From an uncultured Actinomycetes bacterium (lineage in GTDB: Bacteria; Actinomycetota; Acidimicrobiia; Acidimicrobiales; RAAP-2): DNA of 64,000 nucleotides. Both the position numbers and the translations under genes were made by a program. The notes under the pieces were generated by a model. The model was not told where the DNA came from and searched no databases. It saw nothing but the letters and a program-made list of their open reading frames with translations. Each line of letters opens with the position of its first letter. Position 1 is the stretch's first letter. The stretch covers positions 1 through 64,000 of the forward strand of contig CAIUMH010000134.1 of assembly GCA_903900235.1 (NCBI GenBank). The letters run 5' to 3'. This document shows positions 58,346-64,000 of this stretch, piece after piece.

Positions 58346-59253
58346 GGCCGGCCACCATACCAATCGCTGAGGTGCCTCCCGGTCATGCGCTCGTATGCGG
58401 CGACGTAGCGGGCGGAGGTCGTGGCCACCACCTCGTCAGGGAGCGACGGAGGCGGAGGCGTGCGATCCCAGTCCTGGGCGCTCAGCCAGTCCCGAAACGG
58501 CTGCTTGTCGAAGGCCGGTGGCGTCTCGCCCTCGACCACTTCGTCAGCCGGCCAGAGCCGCGACGAGTCCGGGGTGACGACCTCGTCGCACAGCACCAGG
58601 TGTCCGTCGATCACGCCGAGCTCGAACTTGGTATCGGCCAGGATCAGGCCGGCAGCGGCGGCCCGTTCGGTGGCAGCGGCGAAGAGCCGGAGACACAGCG
58701 ACGATGCCTCGGCAAGGCGGGCGTCGCCCACGATGCCGGCCGCGGTGGCGATGTCGATGTTCTCATCATGCCCCTCCTCCGCCTTGGTCGATGGGGTGAA
58801 GATCGGCTCGGGGAGTCGGCTGGCCAGGGTCAGCCCAGCGGGGGCGGCCATGTGATGGATGGTCCCATGCTCCCGATATTCCTCCCAGGCCTGGCCGGCC
58901 AGGAATCCTCGCACGATGCACTCGAGCGGGAGCATCTCGGCTCGTCGGACCAGCATGGTTCGGCCGTGCAGATCGCTGAGTCCGGCAAACCCCGTCACGG
59001 CCTCGTCGATCACCTCGGGATCACAGCTGAGCAGCGACCCTCGGGCTGCATCGCCGAGCTCGGCACACCAAAAGGCCGTCATGGCGGTGAGGACCCGGCC
59101 CTTGTCGGGGATGGGTTCAGCCATCACCACGTCAAAGGCGCTGATCCGGTCAGAGGCCACCATCAAGAGCCGGTCTTCGCCGAGGGCGTAGAGCTCGCGG
59201 ACCTTGCCGGTGTGGATGGGCTCGAGCCCGAGGTCGGAGAGGCTGGCAGCCAT
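58342..59253 (-). CDS. purC: Phosphoribosylaminoimidazole-succinocarboxamide synthase
   Basis: HTGKVRELYALGEDRLLMVASDRISAFDVV. Confidence 0.95.
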   Translation of the reverse strand: MAASLSDLGLEPIHTGKVRELYALGEDRLLMVASDRISAFDVVMAEPIPDKGRVLTAMTAFWCAELGDAARGSLLSCDPEVIDEAVTGFAGLSDLHGRTMLVRRAEMLPLECIVRGFLAGQAWEEYREHGTIHHMAAPAGLTLASRLPEPIFTPSTKAEEGHDENIDIATAAGIVGDARLAEASSLCLRLFAAATERAAAAGLILADTKFELGVIDGHLVLCDEVVTPDSSRLWPADEVVEGETPPAFDKQPFRDWLSAQDWDRTPPPPSLPDEVVATTSARYVAAYERMTGRHLSDWYGGRP

Positions 59254-60559
59254 CAGACCGTGATTCCCTCGAGGGCGGTCAGGTAGCGGTGACGGTGGGT
59301 GAGCATCCGGTCGAGGTCGAAGGCCCGGTCGAGCTCCGCAACGCTCAGAGTCACCTCGGCATCGGCCTCGACAATCCCTCGGAACTGCTCGCGTGACTCG
59401 ACGGCCGAGCGGGCAGCACGCTGCACGATCCGATAGGCATCATCACGGGTCATCCCATGATCGATGAGGGTCAGCAGCACCGACTGGCTGTAGACGAGGC
59501 CGAGGCTCCCCTCATTGAGGTTGCGCAGGGCACGCTCGTCATTGATCACGAGGCCGTCGACGAGGCCGGTTGCCTTGCGCAGAACATAGAGGGCCAGCAA
59601 ACAGGCGTCGGGCAGGACGACGCGCTCGACCGAGCTGTGCGAGATGTCTCGCTCATGCCACAACGCCACGTCTTCGAGTCCGGCCCCGAGGTAGCCCCGG
59701 AGCACCCGAGCGAGGCCGCAGAGCCGCTCGGAGAGGATCGGATTGCGCTTGTGCGGCATGGCCGACGAACCCTTCTGGCCCGGAGCGAACGCCTCTTCGA
59801 CCTCGCCGACCTCCGATCGCGCCATGTGACGGACCTCGGTGGCCAGATGCTCGATGGTGGCCCCGGTCGCCGCGATCGCCCACAGCAGCTCGGCGTGGCG
59901 GTCCCGGGCGATGACCTGGGTGGCAGGCACCGGCGTGAGACCCAATGCCTCGCAGACGAAGTCCTCGACCGATGGGTCGATGTTCGAGTACGTCCCCACG
60001 GCCCCCGAGAGCTTCCCAACTGCAATCGCCGCCCGGGCCCGGACCAGCCGCTCGCGGTCGCGCTCCGCGGCGAGGGCGAACAGCGCCATCTTCGCCCCGA
60101 AGGTCGTCGGTTCGGCGTGCATGCCGTGGGTCCGGCCCACCACGGGGACGTCGATCAGCTCCCGGGCCCGCCGAACGAGCACAGCCACGAACTCGGTCGA
60201 GGCCTCGATCAACAGATCAGCTGCCTTGGCCAGCTGCCAGCACAGCGCAGTGTCCACCACGTCTGAGGAGGTCAGGCCATAGTGAATCCACGTCCCCTCA
60301 GGGGCGCCGATCCGGTCCTGGACGATGTCCACGAAGGCAGCGGTGTCGTGGTTGGTGATGGCCTCTCGGGCGTCAACATCGGCCACGAAGGCTGCGTCGA
60401 TCTCGGGAGCTCGCGTGCGACAGGCGGCGGCATCGGCCACCGGGACGATGCCCAGCTGCGACAGCGCCTCGGCAGCGAGCAGCTCAACCTCAAGCATGGC
60501 CCCGAAGCGAGCCTCGTCGCTGAACAGGGCCGCCATGTCCTTGGGTGAATAGCGCGGAA

Positions 60560-60563
<4 letters not shown>
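59253..60563 (-). CDS. purB: Adenylosuccinate lyase
   Basis: GSSAMPHKRNPILSER signature; VGRTHGMHAEPTTFG. Confidence 0.96.
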
Positions 60564-63153
<2,590 letters not shown>

Positions 63154-63254
63154 TCATCTTAATCGAACGGGGTGGCCGGGCTCGTCCGCCGCGTGGCCGA
63201 ACCCGCCTGCCGATCCGCCAGGCGGACGACGCTCGCCGGGCGCGCTGGCGACGC

Positions 63255-63989
63255 TCAGCCGCACCGCCCCAGATCAGGGGGGCCAGCCCGCAGGAACAGC
63301 GGCCGGAGTCCCGGGCTGAACATGGCGACCCCCATGGTGCGGGCCTCGAGGAACCCCCGGTTGTAGTGGTCGAAGGCATTGACGTAGCGGAACAGGCCGG
63401 CGGCCACGTACAGGTTCTCTCCGCAGGCCAGCTGCCATGGCGTCAGCCGTGGCGCGTTGACGATCAGGCGACCGGCGGCCTCTTGGTCCACATGCCATCG
63501 CTCCGCGGTCGACCAGGCCGGCACCAGCGAGGCGACGAAGATCGCCACGACGGCCAGCCCCACGGCCACGCGGGCCCCGAGCGCTCTCGCCGGGCGCGGA
63601 CGCCCGTCGGGCGACCCCCAACGACGCGTGAGGTGAAGGACCACGCCGGCCCAGGCGATCCGCGCGGCGAACGCGTAGTACTGCGGGGTCCCGGAGGTGT
63701 AGTGGAGGCGACCGAGCGCGGTCATCAGCGCCACCGCCAGGCCGAAGGCGACCAGCGCCGCGGCGACCGGCACCCGCGGCCCCTGCCGATGCTCGCGCCC
63801 TGCCGACACCAGCACCATGGCGCTGGCCACGAGGAGCGCGCCGCCGAGCACGAGGGGGGCGATCCCGCCCGTCCCCGGAGAGAACGGGACGAGCAGCCCG
63901 AGCACCCGGAAGAAGAAGGGGGCCAGCGCACCGGGGTGGGCGAGCGAGGACAGGAGCGAGCAGTCTCGATGGGGAGGGCAGAAGTGCAT
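63255..63989 (-). CDS. Polytopic membrane protein of unknown function, probably continuing beyond the window
   Basis: Multi-TM ORF running to the window edge; C-terminus GLRPLFLRAGPPDLGRCG. Confidence 0.5.
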   Translation of the reverse strand: MHFCPPHRDCSLLSSLAHPGALAPFFFRVLGLLVPFSPGTGGIAPLVLGGALLVASAMVLVSAGREHRQGPRVPVAAALVAFGLAVALMTALGRLHYTSGTPQYYAFAARIAWAGVVLHLTRRWGSPDGRPRPARALGARVAVGLAVVAIFVASLVPAWSTAERWHVDQEAAGRLIVNAPRLTPWQLACGENLYVAAGLFRYVNAFDHYNRGFLEARTMGVAMFSPGLRPLFLRAGPPDLGRCG

Positions 63990-64000
63990 GCCCGCCGAGA

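Overview
The window is a GC-rich, gene-dense actinobacterial chromosome segment; Acidimicrobiia-like is an inference from protein flavour, not tested. I see no prophage, CRISPR array or IS element. Left part (1-30 kb) is mostly core and metabolic: a SenX3/RegX3-like two-component pair, serS, an ABC exporter, TlpA-like redoxin, ctaB/ctaA, a P450, tRNA-Glu, a TSUP permease divergent from a class II aldolase, a NiCoT nickel/cobalt permease, tRNA-Asp and tRNA-Phe, a DUF4143-type ATPase, an acyl-CoA dehydrogenase, an ECF sigma/anti-sigma pair with Sco1, and pyrE-purM-purF. Middle part (30-53 kb) is a cell-envelope glycan locus: three acyltransferase-3 proteins, a GT2-methyltransferase fusion, a 2OG-Fe(II) oxygenase, an AftB-like protein, four tandem paralogous large membrane proteins with a CGCGD motif, and a second membrane-protein family with two intact copies and one decayed N-terminal copy. 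Right part (53-64 kb) has a PHP-domain protein, purL, a small conserved protein behind an AT-rich leader, and purQ-purS-purC-purB-purD-purA. The best leads are the CGCGD paralog array with paired C-terminal cysteines, a Nur-box-like operator on a leaderless nickel-permease promoter, a metal-sensing-looking anti-sigma/Sco1/Met-His-rich module, a perfect AT-rich palindrome between tauE-like and aldolase genes, 23-bp tandem repeats at the DUF4143 ATPase start, and a 20-codon uORF overlapping the purF start. All calls come from reading the sequence and ORF translations; no database search was run.
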